DNA of 64,000 nucleotides from Microvelia longipes (lineage: Eukaryota > Arthropoda > Insecta > Hemiptera > Veliidae): the NCBI GenBank assembly GCA_018340805.1, contig JACMZG010001911.1, positions 55,030,888 through 55,094,887 of the forward strand, given 5' to 3'. Both the position numbers and the translations under genes were made by a program. Positions within the stretch are counted from its first letter, which is position 1; the number at the start of each line of letters is the position of its first letter. Positions 1 to 16,417 of this stretch are shown here, one piece after another. The notes below the pieces were generated by a model. It worked only from the letters and a program-made list of their open reading frames with translations, was not told the DNA's origin and searched no databases.

Positions 1-823
1 ACTCTATTGGTATCGAAAGAGTCGTGTAATGAGTGCCTTTTTCTATCAACTGGCAGTAGGAAGATTCGTAGTTTTTTTCTAGACTTGTATTCGATTCGGC
101 CGTCATATCTGACTCACTGATACTAATAGAAGCATTGGTCATGTAAGCATTGCCTGTATTGAAGTTTACCGTACTTTTATCTGGATCGATCGGGTCCAAT
201 AACGGCACTATAGTTTTGCCCTTTAGAAAACCAACTCTAGGTTTGTAAGTATAATTTATACAAGGCATGTTGACATGTTCCATGAAATTAAAAGTAGTCA
301 CATACTGATCCAATTGAGGCCAGCCCGACAGACTACTGGAAAATTTATTGTACTCGCTGCAAGACGGAATCATGAGTCCCAAATGAAACGGAATAGATCG
401 TATAGCGCCCAGACTGCAAGGGATATCTTTACCGATCGTGTCGTTATCGACATTGCCTTTGGACTGTATATGGCCGTATAATCTAGCCGGCCAGTTTACT
501 TTTAAATCTATGTCCTTGATTTCATTGGTCTGATTTATGACCATTTTGTTGGTCGTATCAAGTACGATTTTTCTGTTTCGTATTAATAACTTATGATTCA
601 AGCCCACTGCCGATTGACCGAAAACTATTTGGGCATTATTGGCCGGACCTGTTAAAGATGTTCCGGTATCGAAAGAACACCGTACTCCCTTCGGGGTTAT
701 TTTAACACGGACTTGTTTGACGTAAGAACCGGAGGGTAAGTTCTGGTACTCACACTTGGTGATGTAAGACGATAACAACTCGACCGGAAAACAGTGTAAA
801 CTAGTCATCATATGGTGGGACAT
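1..823 (-). pseudogene. Endogenous densovirus capsid protein (VP), core region, partial
   Basis: Capsid core of a densovirus. The minus-strand frame is open from the ATG at 823 down to the window edge (about 274 codons) with no stop, so the C-terminus lies outside. It follows directly, in another reading frame, on the glycine-rich VP segment at 808-1311. The change of frame falls in an A-rich run at about 825-835. I assign it to VP by context: a phospholipase A2 frame upstream, the TATA box, and the terminal hairpin in the order expected for an ambisense densovirus, whose capsid gene reads inward from one end. I did not identify individual beta strands. The long open frame suggests a young integration or a circulating virus caught in the assembly. 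The shift may be a real break or a homopolymer error. Confidence 0.7.
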
Positions 824-1311
824 ATTTTTTTTTCTTTAGTGCCAAAATTAAACCCCTTGTTTCCATTCCCCCACGTAGGCATTAAACGGGGTTTTCTGTA
901 CGTCGTTGTGCCCTTACATGGCACAGAGCTCCACATGAGTTGAGGTCCTCCGATTCCGCCTGGTGCCGCGGAAGAGCCGGCTAAAGTCGTACTTTCGTTC
1001 GTAGAACATGTATCTCTGTCTAGACCGTCTACTACGTCCATGACGTTATTTAGGGTCGTATTTCCGACGGCGTCTGTAAAATCCAATTCGCTTTCCTCCT
1101 CCGAGTCTTCGAACATATCGCGATTCGTCGAGTTTACTTTGCGTTTCTTTTGAGCTCCTGTCTTAGTTATACTCAAACGTTTCCTCTTTTGTGTACCGCT
1201 ACCCCCACCCTTTTCAATAGTCATTCGTTTATATTGAGGATAAAATACACCGAACAACGATTCAAAAAGATACTTCAATTCCAACCCGCCGGTACAAGTA
1301 AAGAGTGCCAA
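808..1311 (-). pseudogene. Endogenous densovirus VP, glycine-rich and linker region
   Basis: Middle part of the capsid gene, overlapping the phospholipase frame (1275-1514) by 37 bases in a different frame. It has a GGGSG glycine stretch followed by basic KRKR and KKRK clusters, the usual region between the VP1 phospholipase domain and the capsid core; the basic clusters could act as nuclear localisation signals. An acidic and serine/threonine-rich part follows. Some densovirus genera naturally split VP into two ORFs joined by splicing, and a GT donor-like site lies at about 1313, so this frame change may be native rather than damage. The ORF ends at a stop just past the A-rich run where the core frame takes over. 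Confidence 0.65.
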
Positions 1312-1514
1312 TTACCTGTCTTTTTGTAATCCGCGATAAACGATTTTATTGCCTCCAAATCCGCCTCTCGGATGTCAGACGCTTTCAATGCCTCCTCATA
1401 CTTCAAGTCGTGAATACGCGCAATATAATCGTCCGTGTCAACCGGTGTCCCTGCTTCTATACAATTCCCCGGACCCAAATAGTGGTGACCAGGCAACACG
1501 AAATCATGAGGCAT
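1275..1514 (-). CDS. Densovirus VP1 N-terminal phospholipase A2 domain
   Basis: Parvoviral VP1-unique phospholipase A2, the activity used to leave endosomes during entry. The calcium loop YLGPGN is at residues 12-17 and the catalytic pair HD at 35-36 inside DYIARIHDLKY, counting from the ATG at 1514. A TGA lies in frame a few codons upstream, so 1514 is the first ATG available. The frame ends at 1275 shortly after a conserved-looking NWHSL stretch. TATA at 1541-1550 and the terminal hairpin at 1599-1734 sit directly upstream. Catalytic and calcium-loop residues are intact, so this piece is not visibly decayed. It is an integrated or co-assembled virus fragment, not a host gene. Confidence 0.85.
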   Translation of the reverse strand: MPHDFVLPGHHYLGPGNCIEAGTPVDTDDYIARIHDLKYEEALKASDIREADLEAIKSFIADYKKTGNWHSLLVPAGWN

Positions 1515-1540
1515 ACTAAACACAATGCCTCAATCTAACT

Positions 1541-1550
1541 CTTTATATAC
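1541..1550 (-). promoter_or_regulatory. TATA box of the densovirus VP promoter
   Basis: GTATATAAAG on the minus strand, about 30 bases upstream of the VP ATG at 1514 and about 50 bases inside the terminal hairpin. This is the position of the capsid promoter in ambisense densoviruses. The short spacing implies a very short 5' leader. Motif and position only; no transcription start is proven. Confidence 0.55.
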
Positions 1551-1598
1551 TACCCCCTCTCAAACCAGGAAACGCTGGGAGCTTGTCGCAAACACAAA

Positions 1599-1734
1599 TC
1601 TGTGTTTGAACCGCCAGCACACGCGCAAGCGCCCCGCCTAATTTTAAAATTAGGCGGGAGCTGCGCTATAATATGAAATGCGCCAGTCCCCAAGTGGGGC
1701 GCTGGCGCGTGTGCTGGCGGTTCAAACACAGATG
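1599..1734. repeat. Densovirus terminal hairpin (inverted terminal repeat)
   Basis: Two perfectly complementary 29-base arms, 1599-1627 and 1706-1734, enclose two smaller palindromes: one at about 1634-1659 (arms CCCGCCTAATTT and its complement) and one at about 1681-1709 around CCCCAAGTGGGG. A long outer stem with two side arms is the Y- or T-shaped fold of parvovirus telomeres, which prime DNA replication. The GC-rich block contrasts with the AT-rich surroundings. Finding it intact marks the right-hand end of the viral genome at roughly 1740. Confidence 0.75.
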
Positions 1735-1759
1735 TTCAGAGATTATCATCGCGGGTGTA

Positions 1760-3420
1760 TCGTGAGATATAGGACGAGATTGTGGAATCGTTTGTCGCTA
1801 TACTTCCAAAGTTTAAATATTCGCCTAAGTCCTTTTTAGCATTATCATCATTTATCAAAATTTTCTTTGTATCCAATACTAAAGGTGTTGATGTAGGATG
1901 GCAGTTATCCATATTGAATATTTTTAAGACCTGAGTAATTTGTTTCTGTTAAAACAGTTTAATTTGGCTGTCATTTCTTTCTATAGGTACACCAAGAAAA
2001 ATATCTGGATTTTTTTCTATGGTTAATTCAAAAATTAGATTCATCGAGTTCAGTAAGTCTTCAATTTTAGCTCCGTCTTTCCCAAATTCAATACCATCGT
2101 CAACATGAATGGCTATATAAATAGATACATTTATATTTTTAAAAAGTACATTTATATGATATCAATTGAGTAAAACCATTTTCTTTTAAAAATATAACAA
2201 TTCTCTCGTTCCACTTCAGTGGGGCTTGCTTTAGCCCATACAAGGCTTTTTGAAGCTTACACCCATTCCCTTCTTTTCCTTCACTAAAACCCTCAGGTAC
2301 ATACATATAAATATCATTGTCTATAATCCCATGCAAGAAGACTGTTTTAACATCAAATTTAACAAAACAATTATTTTCTTTTGAAGCTAAAGCAAATAGA
2401 ATTCTTAGTAAGGCACTATTAATAACAGGACTATACGTATCAGTATAATCAATGCCATTTTTCTGTTCACAACCCTTAATGACCAACCTTGCTTTGCTTT
2501 ATGTCTTCTGCCATCTTTGATTTTAAAAACCCATCGACTACTTAAAATTTGCAGGCAAACGTAAAAAGTTTTCAGCTTGTTCAATAAAATTCTGTTCTTG
2601 AACAGGTTCATGTACTTCTGGAATATTATTCTGTTCATTTGGCAGAACAAAATGGTCTGGTGAGTTACTATCAGGATTAGATTTAGATAAGTCAACAACT
2701 CCTTCACATTCTTCATTTAGTGTGTAAAATACTGCATCAGGTAGGTACATCCTATAACCTTTTACATTTTCATCTATCCCTACCAAAATACCTTTTTTGA
2801 CTTTTACTGTCCCACTTCAGTCTTTTTATTTTTGGAACCTGACAAAACACAAACATACCAAACACTTTATAATCCTGGACATTTTGATAATAATTTTCAT
2901 TCTACAGTTCAATAGGAAATTTACCTTCAACAGAGCTTATTGCAGTCCTATTTAAAATTTAGACAGCATAATTAACAGCCTCAGACCAAAACTTTTTTCA
3001 TAGCTTAGAAGCTGCGAGCATACTCCTAGTTGCTTCTGTAATGGTCCTGATATCCCTTTCCGCTCTACCGTTCTGCTGTGGAGAATATAAACAGCTTCTT
3101 TGATGTTTTACTCCCTTATCATCTATATCAATCCCTTATCACAGAAGTAATATCATTTATTGTAGGAATATAGTGTCGCTCATGAACTATACATAGCCTG
3201 GTTGGCTGCTCTGATGTCAACGCAATGCCTCAATTACTTGTTTTTCTTAATTGTCAACACAATTAGGGATACCTATTTGGATGGTTCTCTAACCTTTTCA
3301 ATTATTTCATCAGCTGAAAGATCTTTAAGTTTTTCACTAACCTGTTGCCTTAGGTTGTAAGGGGATTCTCCTTCCAGTGTGCGCCACAGGGCTGATTTTA
3401 TCAACTTCAAGTTAAAGTTT
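1760..3420 (-). pseudogene. Ty1/copia retrotransposon pol remnant
   Basis: Minus-strand copia pol in several broken frames. At 2139-2486 is reverse transcriptase with YSPV, VKTVFLHGI and KALYGLKQAPLKW. At 1975-2130 another frame holds the IHVDD catalytic region. At 2538-2786 is the linker with GYRMYLP. At about 2990-3110 integrase fragments resembling the SPQQNGRAERDI region can be read. The order integrase then RT defines Ty1/copia. No LTRs are visible and many stops and shifts are present, so it is dead. Its downstream end abuts the densovirus hairpin at about 1740-1760, which suggests the virus inserted next to or into it. Confidence 0.8.
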
Positions 3421-3780
3421 TTTAGTTTTCCAACTTTATTAGTAAAAACTTAAGGATATGTTATCATGCAGTTTTGTAAAGTAACTCCTTAAGATTTAGC
3501 ATCATGTGTGCGGACATGTGTGGACTACTCATGAACTAACTCTAAAAGCTTTCCAAAAATTACCAATTATATTTTTAAACTTTAAATTTATGTAAACCAT
3601 GGCAACTATTGGTTATGACAGCTGCATTGATAGTAATAATACAATTATTTTTCTTTTCATTCGTTATTAATTTAACCCAATAAAAATGGATCGCCATTGT
3701 CACGTTCTGTATTACAAAAATTCAGAAAGTAATCGTAAAACAAGTTTTTCAAACTTCAACATAACGCTGATGGCTGGGAG
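3421..3780. other. AT-rich spacer
   Basis: No coding frame, RNA gene or repeat structure that I can support. It may hold further decayed copia sequence. Confidence 0.4.
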
Positions 3781-3931
3781 GTTTACATTTCATTCAATTA
3801 TTTAATCGATATAATCCAGGGAATCGCATGGGGGCGATTAATTTTAAAAAACGTTTTAAACATTAGTTTAGCCACTAATGTTCTCCTGATAAATCGATTA
3901 AATTATTAAATAAATTGAATAAAATGTAAAC
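3781..3931. repeat. MITE-like element with terminal inverted repeats
   Basis: About 150 bases bounded by near-complementary ends. The left end starts GTTTACATTTCATTCAATTA and runs into TTAATCGAT; the right end reads ATCGATTAAATTATTAAATAA and closes with AAAATGTAAAC. The arms are about 30 bases and differ by small indels. Size and structure fit a non-autonomous DNA transposon. I see no convincing target-site duplication and cannot assign a superfamily. Confidence 0.5.
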
Positions 3932-4917
3932 TTATTTGCTATGAGATGGGTTCTGTCGAAGTTTAAAGACAATGAAGACTGCGCAAAGCGCTTCGGCTAC
4001 TTAAAAGTATGAGTAGAAAGTATAAAAAGTTAAATCCAAATGGAATGTAGGCAAAGAGCGGGGAATCAAGCCACGCCTACTCAGTTGAAAAGTAGGTCTG
4101 CCGCGGCGCTAGCGTCGATCGGAATCTAAATTTTTTTACCATTAAGTATCTATAGTCTCTGATCCGGGGACGGAACCCTGTATTTTTTATATTATTAAAG
4201 TACAATTTTTATAAGGCATATAATACATCAATGATATAAGCATAGAAGCTTTGTGTTATGGATGGCAGAGTATTTTCCTTAATCTCTAGCAACTCTTAGT
4301 ACCTGTTATATTGTGACCTGCATCATCTGCAGTTAGTAGCAACGTGTCATCTATGTACACGTTGGCTGTCTATGCAACTTTATGCCTGTCATGCAACTGC
4401 ATTTTTCTTCAGCTTAAAATATTGGTGAAATAAACTTATCACATAACAAGGTAGGTGAAATTGAGGCATGTTGTCAAAAATGTCATATTTCTTTTTACAT
4501 TTTTTTACCCAATATTTTTTTAACCTAAGAGGTATTATGGTAATGCTCAATATTTTAGCTAATACCAGGTACTGTTTTCATTATTATATTAAGTTGAAGT
4601 GCTTCTTTCCAACCGTCAAGATCAACTTTTTTGTATCAACTTCTTCCTCTTAAGGGGCTAGTAGACACAAGGTATGGGGTGATTGTCACAAGGTTTAGAG
4701 TCAATTTTAACATTTTCATTTTTACCAATCTTGTAAAAATAATTTATTTAAATCATAATAATTTGTTTTTGTATATTTTATATGTACACTTTTTTAAATG
4801 TAACAATAGTTTTAACTATCTAAATCCAGTTTTAAGTAAAAAAAATAACTACAAAAAGCAGTCAATAGTATATAATGCTACTAGGCAGCAAAATGGAATT
4901 TCGCAGACGAGTTTTAT
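3932..4917. other. AT-rich non-coding stretch
   Basis: Short open frames here have low-complexity, hydrophobic composition and no recognisable domain. A slightly GC-richer patch at about 4050-4130 has no assignable function. Nothing else is supported. Confidence 0.4.
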
Positions 4918-4919
4918 AA

Positions 4920-5062
4920 ATTAGCCCCCTAGCCGAAGACGAGGGCAGGCTACAAAAAGTACCTCTCGAGGCGCAAGCCGAGGCTGGTCTATTTGGCTGA
5001 ACGAGGCAAAGCCGAGTCTGGCAAATGGGGATATGCCTACAGAGGCGGAGCCAATGCTGGCA
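4920..5062. repeat. Imperfect tandem repeat of small GC-rich hairpins
   Basis: Three to four degenerate units of about 38 bases, each with a small stem such as GAGGCGCAAGCCGAG, GAGGCAAAGCCGAG or GAGGCGGAGCC, followed by a CTGG(C) step. Related motifs (GGCTTCGCCTC) occur in intron 3 of the zinc-finger gene near 13570. This looks like a dispersed repeat end rather than a gene. Confidence 0.5.
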
Positions 5063-5784
5063 AAATGTTTTTATAGGACCTTGCCTTGATTTAAGATTTT
5101 CATTAACTGTGTTTTAAATCACGTTTGTTAATTCTTCTGCTCCTGTAATCTGCATCCCGGATGTACTTGGCTGATCATTGATAGTTCCTTACATTCTCTT
5201 AGCTATTTTATTTTATTTGATATGGACTCTTTAATGTAGCCATCTGCTTCTGATTTCCATCCTCCGTGTCTCTTTAGTGTAGTGACATTTGCACAGAATA
5301 TGCAAGTATTGTAGCAGAAGTGCGTCGCAAGCAATGCCCTGTGTATAGCTCTAGGTTCGGAAGATTTAAAAATTTTGCGAGATTTAAAAAGAAGATTAGA
5401 AGATTTAAAAATTTTCTTCAGGATGAACAATAACAATATCATGTGTAATATTTACATCTATTACAGCTAGATTGACAAGTTTGGCACACCGGTAATCTCC
5501 GGTGTGGAATATAAGGTTGCCTTATATTCCAAATATTAAGGCATCCTTTAAGATTCAAGCAAATATTGTTCATCAGGTGAGTCTAATAAAAATCGATCGA
5601 TTTCTTCTTTTAGTAGTGTCTTTGATTTTTTAGGCTTATGCCTTGAGATTTGCGCTTTAAAAATGCTAATACGTGATTATAGTTTTTTATATCAAGATTT
5701 TCATGAATCATTAAAGTAGATTTTAACATTGCCCACAGTGACAGTCCCGCTTTTGTTTCTTAATATTGCCCCTCCCCAATCTTC
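5063..5784. other. Non-coding stretch with two adjacent short hairpins
   Basis: Two perfect short inverted repeats share one base: CACACCGG/CCGGTGTG (5485-5506) and GGAATATAAGG/CCTTATATTCC (5506-5530). The rest is AT-rich with no supportable gene. The Helitron 5' end must lie nearby but I could not place it. Confidence 0.45.
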
Positions 5785-7680
5785 TTGAAGAACTTTTGTC
5801 TGGACAGCATGAACTGTCTGAACACTGAGTTTCGACTGCTGCTACCCGAGAATACCCACATCTCGGTAAATGCGTTCATGTATACCATTGAATTTCAAAA
5901 ACGAGGCCTACCTCATTACCATCTGTTGGTTGTACTGGAAGACGAGTACAAGCTACGAACCGTCGAGCCACAAGATCCTGTGGCTGAGATCGAAAATAAA
6001 AAGCGACTCGAAGCCCAAGAGGAGGGCAGAGAACAAACAGCAACACGCGTACTTGGTCCTCTATGAGCATCCCGGAGACGACCTTCGTAGATATAACCTT
6101 CCGGTAGCTCAACATGAACTAGGAGCTATTTTTGTCAGCAGGGATAGTATGCCTCCGGGAAATCGCTGCTAACATCACGGTGCTCGAATTTTACGCTTAC
6201 AGGTTAGCCATTCGAAGGGATCTGAGCATTTTGCATCGATCCGGGGAATAATTCCAACAGTATTGTTTAGATGCATGGATCAAGGTGGAATCAGAACGCT
6301 TAGAATATATAAGACATCAACAGGACCATTTGAGAGTCGAGCTCTATCAAGGTCTCATGGATCATATAAACAATAGAGCAGAGAATGAAGGAGTCAATGT
6401 TGGGAGGATGGTCATTTTGCCGAGATCGTTTTCTGGTAGTCCACGTCAGATACAACTGCTCTACCAAGATTCGATGGTGATTGTCAGGAAGGTGTAGACC
6501 TGATCTATTTGATACGTTTTCCACAAATCCGAACTGGGCTGATTTTCGACTGCTGCTACCCGAGAGTACCCACATCTCGGTAAATGCGTTCATGTATACC
6601 ATTGAATTTCAAAAACGAGGCCTACCTCATTACCATCTGTTGGTTGTACTGGAAGACGAGTACAAGCTACGAACCGTCGAGCCACAAGATCCTGTGGCTG
6701 AATCCGATTTATACGAGTTGGTGGAAACCTCTATGATCCACGGTCCATGCGGTGATTTAAATCCAAACGCTAAATGCACGAGGAATGGAGTTTGCTCCAA
6801 AAGGTTTCCCAAACCGTTTAAAGAGGAGACAACCCCGAACGTCCAGTCTTTTGACTTTACGATTTAGACTAGAGATACCGGCAGAACAGTCACTAAGAAC
6901 AACATAGAGTTAGACAATCGATGGGTCGTGGCTCATAACGAATATCTTTTCAAGAAGTTCAATTGTCACATTAACGTGGAAAACGTGTCGTCGATGCTCC
7001 TCACCATTAAATATATGTATAATTATAATTATAAAGGTCAAGATTCTGCCCGAGTTGCGGTAATTGAAAATCGAGAAGAGGTTGGAGAAGATCGGTTAGA
7101 ACTGGGATGAAGTAAGAGCTTTCCTGATGCTCGGTAAGTTACTTGGAGGCTTCGTAAATTTCATATGCATGGGAGATCTCACACTGTCCATTGTCTTCCT
7201 GTCCACCTAGAAAATCAGCAAAATGTGCCTTTTAGACCCGGAGGTGAAATAAGGGCCCTCGAGCGACACGCTCAAACAATCTTCACTGATTGGTTCAGAC
7301 TCAACAGAGAGAACGAATTCAATGAACGTTGGGGTGTGTTTCCGAGGGACCTTTATTATCATGAAATCCCTCTGTTCTATACATATCATCAAGTTACTAG
7401 GACTTAGATGCCTAGAGGTGATGCAAGACGGCGGATAACTAGGATTAACCACGTCACCCCGAGACATGTAGAACGTTATTATCTTAAGTTGTTACTCATC
7501 CACGTCAGAGGAATAACTTCCTTTGCTGATATCCAGACGGTCAACGGTAGGGTTTACAATACCTCTTTCGAAGCGGCTAGAGCAAGGAATTTGACTGAAG
7601 ACATTGACGAATGGCGTCGTGCTCTCCAAGAAGCAGTCGTCTATCAGATGCCCCAACAATTAAGAATGATGTTGTACTGA
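5785..7680 (+). pseudogene. Helitron Rep (HUH nickase) region, decayed
   Basis: Fragments of the Helitron RepHel protein in several frames. Recognisable pieces are YNLPVAQHELGAIFVSRDS (6091-6150 region), VGRMVILPRSFSGSPRQIQ (6400-6450), the HUH motif in FQKRGLPHYHLLVV (6605-6650), DLYELVETSMIHGPCGD with a cysteine-rich stretch (6710-6800), and HCLPVHLENQQNV at 7190. The HUH nickase starts rolling-circle transposition. A second copy of the HUH segment (5829-5986) sits upstream of the N-terminal YNLP piece, out of the normal order. Stops and frameshifts throughout make it inactive. Confidence 0.85.
5829..5986 (+). repeat. Duplicated Helitron HUH segment, copy 1
   Basis: Nearly identical over about 158 bases to 6546-6703, both coding for FRLLLPE through LRTVEPQDPVAE. 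Differences are a handful of bases at the edges and one in the PEN/PES codon. Copy 2 sits in the expected domain order; copy 1 is displaced about 717 bases upstream. Confidence 0.85.
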
Positions 7681-7942
7681 TCTCAATGATCATGTACTGC
7701 GAGCTCCGTGATTCTCACCAGCTATGGCTGGAATTCAGAGACTATATGTCTGAGGATTATCTTCGGAGGGGAATGAATCTGGAGCAAGCGAACCTTTTTG
7801 CTCTTCGAGATATTGCCCGGATCCTTGAGGGGGGCGGAATAAATTTAAGAGACATTTGAGATTTCAATGGAATCAAAATATAGGAGTCGACCTTTAGTTA
7901 GATGTCGATCATGAGCGAGAGCGTGCCGATGCAACTAGAGAG

Positions 7943-8890
7943 ATGCTGAACCCGGAACAGAGGAATGTCGATCAGCGAATTATCGACTTTATATATGCGA
8001 GAAACGAAAACACTCCCACCTGTTTCTTTATTGAAGGTCCTGCGGGTACTGGAAAGACTTTTCTCTACAACAGTTTATTACATCACGTTCGAGGTCAAGG
8101 AGACGTAGCCATCGCTACTGCATATACAGGCATTGCCGCTACCCTTCAGCATAAAGGCGCAACGATGGGCAAACCATTTTTCTGGGCGAAGACTTTCGGC
8201 AAGCTCTACCTGTTATGCCACGAGCTGATAGGGCTGAAATTACTTCATCCACGATTAAATCGTCCGATGTGTACCGATTTCTGACCAAGTTCACACTCCA
8301 AACGAACATGAGAACTCGAGCAGGAGAATTGGAGTTCGTGAACTACCTCCTCAATTTTGGCAACGGTACTCTTATATCTGCCCGTGGCAATAACAGAGAA
8401 GATCGGCTTATTGCTATTCCCGCAGAAACTGATGTAGGCGATATTATCAACAGTACTTTTGGTGAAGAGATGTCTCTTAATAGAGCCGAGGAGTATGTTA
8501 AAACTGCCATTCTCTGTCCGAAGAATGTAGACACTGATGCGGCGAATAACGATATACTGGGTAGGCTTGATAGTCAGGCAAGAATTTATTATTACGTCGA
8601 AAGAATCGACGATGACGGCAGACGTGATGATGGCGATCCTCTGAATATACCTTTTGAGGTTCTCGATGAATTAACACCTCCTGGATTGCCTCATCATGAA
8701 TTGTAATTGAAAGTAGGGTGCGTCGTTATGCTTCTGCGGAACCTCAACGTTTCGCGAGGTTTTGTCAATGGCACTAGACTTTAAGTCACGCGCCTTGCCA
8801 ATGCATATATCGAAACAGTAATGTTGATTGGAGCAGCTGGTAACGAAGTACTACTTCTAACCCGCTTCGAGCTTACCGGGTCGTCTGGCT
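7943..8890 (+). pseudogene. Helitron Pif1-like helicase domain, decayed
   Basis: C-terminal helicase of the same Helitron. The frame at 7943 has LNPEQRNV (Q-motif region), Walker A GPAGTGKTF and TAYTGIAATL. A second frame (8215-8706) carries FTLQTNMRTRAGELEFVNYLL and ends in PPGLPHHEL; past its stop the Pif1-typical continuation LKVGC, MLLRNLNVSRGFVNGTRL can be read near 8710-8785. The segment between Walker A and the second frame is deleted or scrambled, so the Walker B region is missing. Pif1 helicase unwinds DNA during Helitron transposition. Confidence 0.85.
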
Positions 8891-9063
8891 TCCTACCGTT
8901 TACCCTCAGCGCCGCCAATTCCCTGTAAATTTTATACATTGTTTATTTTAGTACTATACATTTTTTTCTAAATAGATTTCTCTTACTTAACTTTCATTAC
9001 TTCCAAATTTATTTTCAAGTATTGTCTTAATTTATTAACTTAGTATTTCCTATAGTACTACAC

Positions 9064-9101
9064 TATACGCCGAGTGGGCGGAGCCCACGCGTACCCGTTT
9101 A
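9064..9101 (+). mobile_element. Probable Helitron 3' terminal hairpin
   Basis: GTGGGC-GGA-GCCCAC (9074-9088) is a perfect 6-bp stem located about 180 bases after the helicase end, followed by GCGTACCCGTTTAAG. Helitrons end with a short GC hairpin and then CTRR about 10 bases later. The hairpin fits, but no clean CTRR follows, so the exact end is uncertain. Confidence 0.45.
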
Positions 9102-9337
9102 AGCTCAACTATTTCTTCTAATGATTTAATGTTTTTGTTGTGAGCATTTATTGTGTTAGCCTGCTCCTTATTAACTTTTTCTTAGGCATTTATGGCTTTT
9201 ATTGGGTTTTCTAACTCACTCTTAGTAGCATCTTTAGCACGATCTTTATGAGAGTCTTTGGTGGAATTAGCTTTCCTTCTAAATGAATATAAATTACTAT
9301 AGATTTTTTTAAAAAAATATTGAGAGTTCCTCTTACA

Positions 9338-9401
9338 ATATATATATATATATATAATATATATATATAATATATATAATATATATATATGATATATATA
9401 T
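9338..9401. repeat. (TA)n microsatellite
   Basis: Interrupted TA dinucleotide run of about 64 bases. It accounts for the artificial Tyr-Ile-rich open frames on the minus strand here. Confidence 0.9.
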
Positions 9402-10520
9402 GCAGACTGATACTGTACACAAGATCGACGCTTATTATGATAGCTTTTATAACTTTTCATTTGTTTTCCTGATTTCCGAGGAGACTGACTCAAAGTTAAA
9501 GCATTTATCTTTCTAATAAGAAAGATGCAAGTTGAGAAGGTGCTAGTTTTTATGCATTCGGACTTCGATTTCTGTGCGACCACAGACTTTGTCTTTTATG
9601 CAATTACGGACTACTGCTTTGACTATACCATTTATTTTGACTTGACATATGACTGCATAAGTAATCTCTGATGATGCTGTACCATTGCGAAGGTGACTTA
9701 TAAACTGTGTTCATATCCATCTCCATGACTATTTCAGGCATTTTAAAATGTTAAGTTTTCATCTGACAGTAACGTGCGAGTCATTGCCTTGTTTTGGATT
9801 CTCAGACTAATGTTTCTCGAAGAGCCTGGTCTAAAAGGTTCTGAACTTGCAATTCATGCTAATTTTTTTTTATAGCAGCTATATATTCCACTTTAGATTC
9901 TATGGTTTCGTTTGAAAAAAATAAAACGTTCTTTTATCACACTGAGAGTGTTGTTATCTGAGAGTGGTATAAATTTTAGCTCCTATAAGAAGACACAGTC
10001 TTATTACCTTTTCCTCGTTAAGAAATTTAATTGACCTCGAAATAAATTTTACTTGAAACTATAAAGGACTCAGCTCTGACGTGGTCAAGAGATTTAAAAC
10101 GAACATGATCTAGACAAGAAGCTGATTGATTATCTTCTCTCGTCGGAACGTTTACCATGCGTACTTCCATTTAAATTTAAGCACATATCAAGATACAAAG
10201 CACTTCCATTTAAATGTTGCTGCAATAAATGGGTTCTAACTCAATATTTTTTAACTTATATAATAATTTTTAGATAAATCACGATGCCTTCATTTCGATT
10301 TGTGTCTTCATATGAGGCTGAGTATGCATCCAACTAGTAAGAGTCAGAAGTAAGCTATGCTTTTGTCAAAATTATTATTTCAAAAGTCAAATTGACCAAA
10401 ATTCCTATTACAGCGCTTAATATTGGTATGAAAAAGTTTAAGAGGAAAGCCTTTATAATTTGAAGAGTTGTCCTTATTATGATTTAATTTTTTTCTCTGT
10501 TAATTTTAAGTTGGAGAGCC
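9402..10520. other. AT-rich non-coding stretch
   Basis: No ORF of credible composition, no RNA gene, no clear repeat. It could contain undetected 5' exons or intron of the downstream zinc-finger gene. Confidence 0.4.
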
Positions 10521-10755
10521 TTAACTTAAATTTACAAATTTTTCTTTAATTTCATCAGTGATTCTGATTACGATCGGTGTTTGGTCTTCCTTGTTTTTTC
10601 GGGCAATAACTTTATTATTTTTGAAGAAAACTTGGTTCTTATCCTTCAATGTAGCTCCTATTCGTATTTTGCTAAGCACATCTATAAAAGCTGGTGTTAA
10701 GTGATCTGTTATTAGCACTCTCTCTTCTTTATACTGGCTGAAAATAAGTTTTTAC
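10521..10755 (-). pseudogene. Fragment of a non-LTR retrotransposon ORF1 (L1-ORF1p/FP-like C-terminus)
   Basis: The minus-strand peptide contains VLITDHLTP, then FFKNNKVIARKN and a terminal IRITDEIKEKF. The same layout appears in the ORF1 of the element at 61836 (IYINEHLAP, then VWTRDGNIFVRQ and TIIKNEDDL). The frame stays open a little upstream of the nominal start (SQYKEERVLITDH). I read it as a 5'-truncated scrap. Confidence is limited because the match is short and judged by eye. Confidence 0.45.
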
Positions 10756-11180
10756 TCTATTCCATCGTAGCTGCTACCAGAGATAGCCGGTCAACAAAAC
10801 TGGCAGGTTGTTTATTATCCTAGTAATGTGTTTATTCTTGTTTTCTTTTGATCTTTTTCGTTTAGTCTAAAATTTGTTCTAATGTAAATTTCTCTTTAGT
10901 TTTATTCCTTTTGGTCCTTGGTTAAATTAATCTTATTAAAATTAAATAATTATTAAAAAACATTATTATATTTATTATTAAACTGTCTACTTGTCCTTTT
11001 TAGACTTTTTCCTCATTAACACTCTTAATTATGAGTGGATATTGTAAATCTGTTTTTTAAAATTTTGCGTTATATTTTGTTTGCTCTATTAATTTTACAT
11101 CTGTTCCAAACTACACTTAGCTTGCACTACTAATTCCTTTTCATTGTTTCTGATACTATGTGTATTTTATTTGGTTACAG
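10756..11180. other. AT-rich stretch, probably intron of the zinc-finger gene
   Basis: It ends in a good acceptor (TTGGTTACAG at 11171-11180). No upstream exon is recognisable inside it. Confidence 0.45.

Positions 11181-16417
<5,237 letters not shown>

Noticed and set aside
4468..4924. Two small plus-strand ORFs
   Set aside because: Hydrophobic or Asn/Tyr-rich low complexity from AT-rich DNA.
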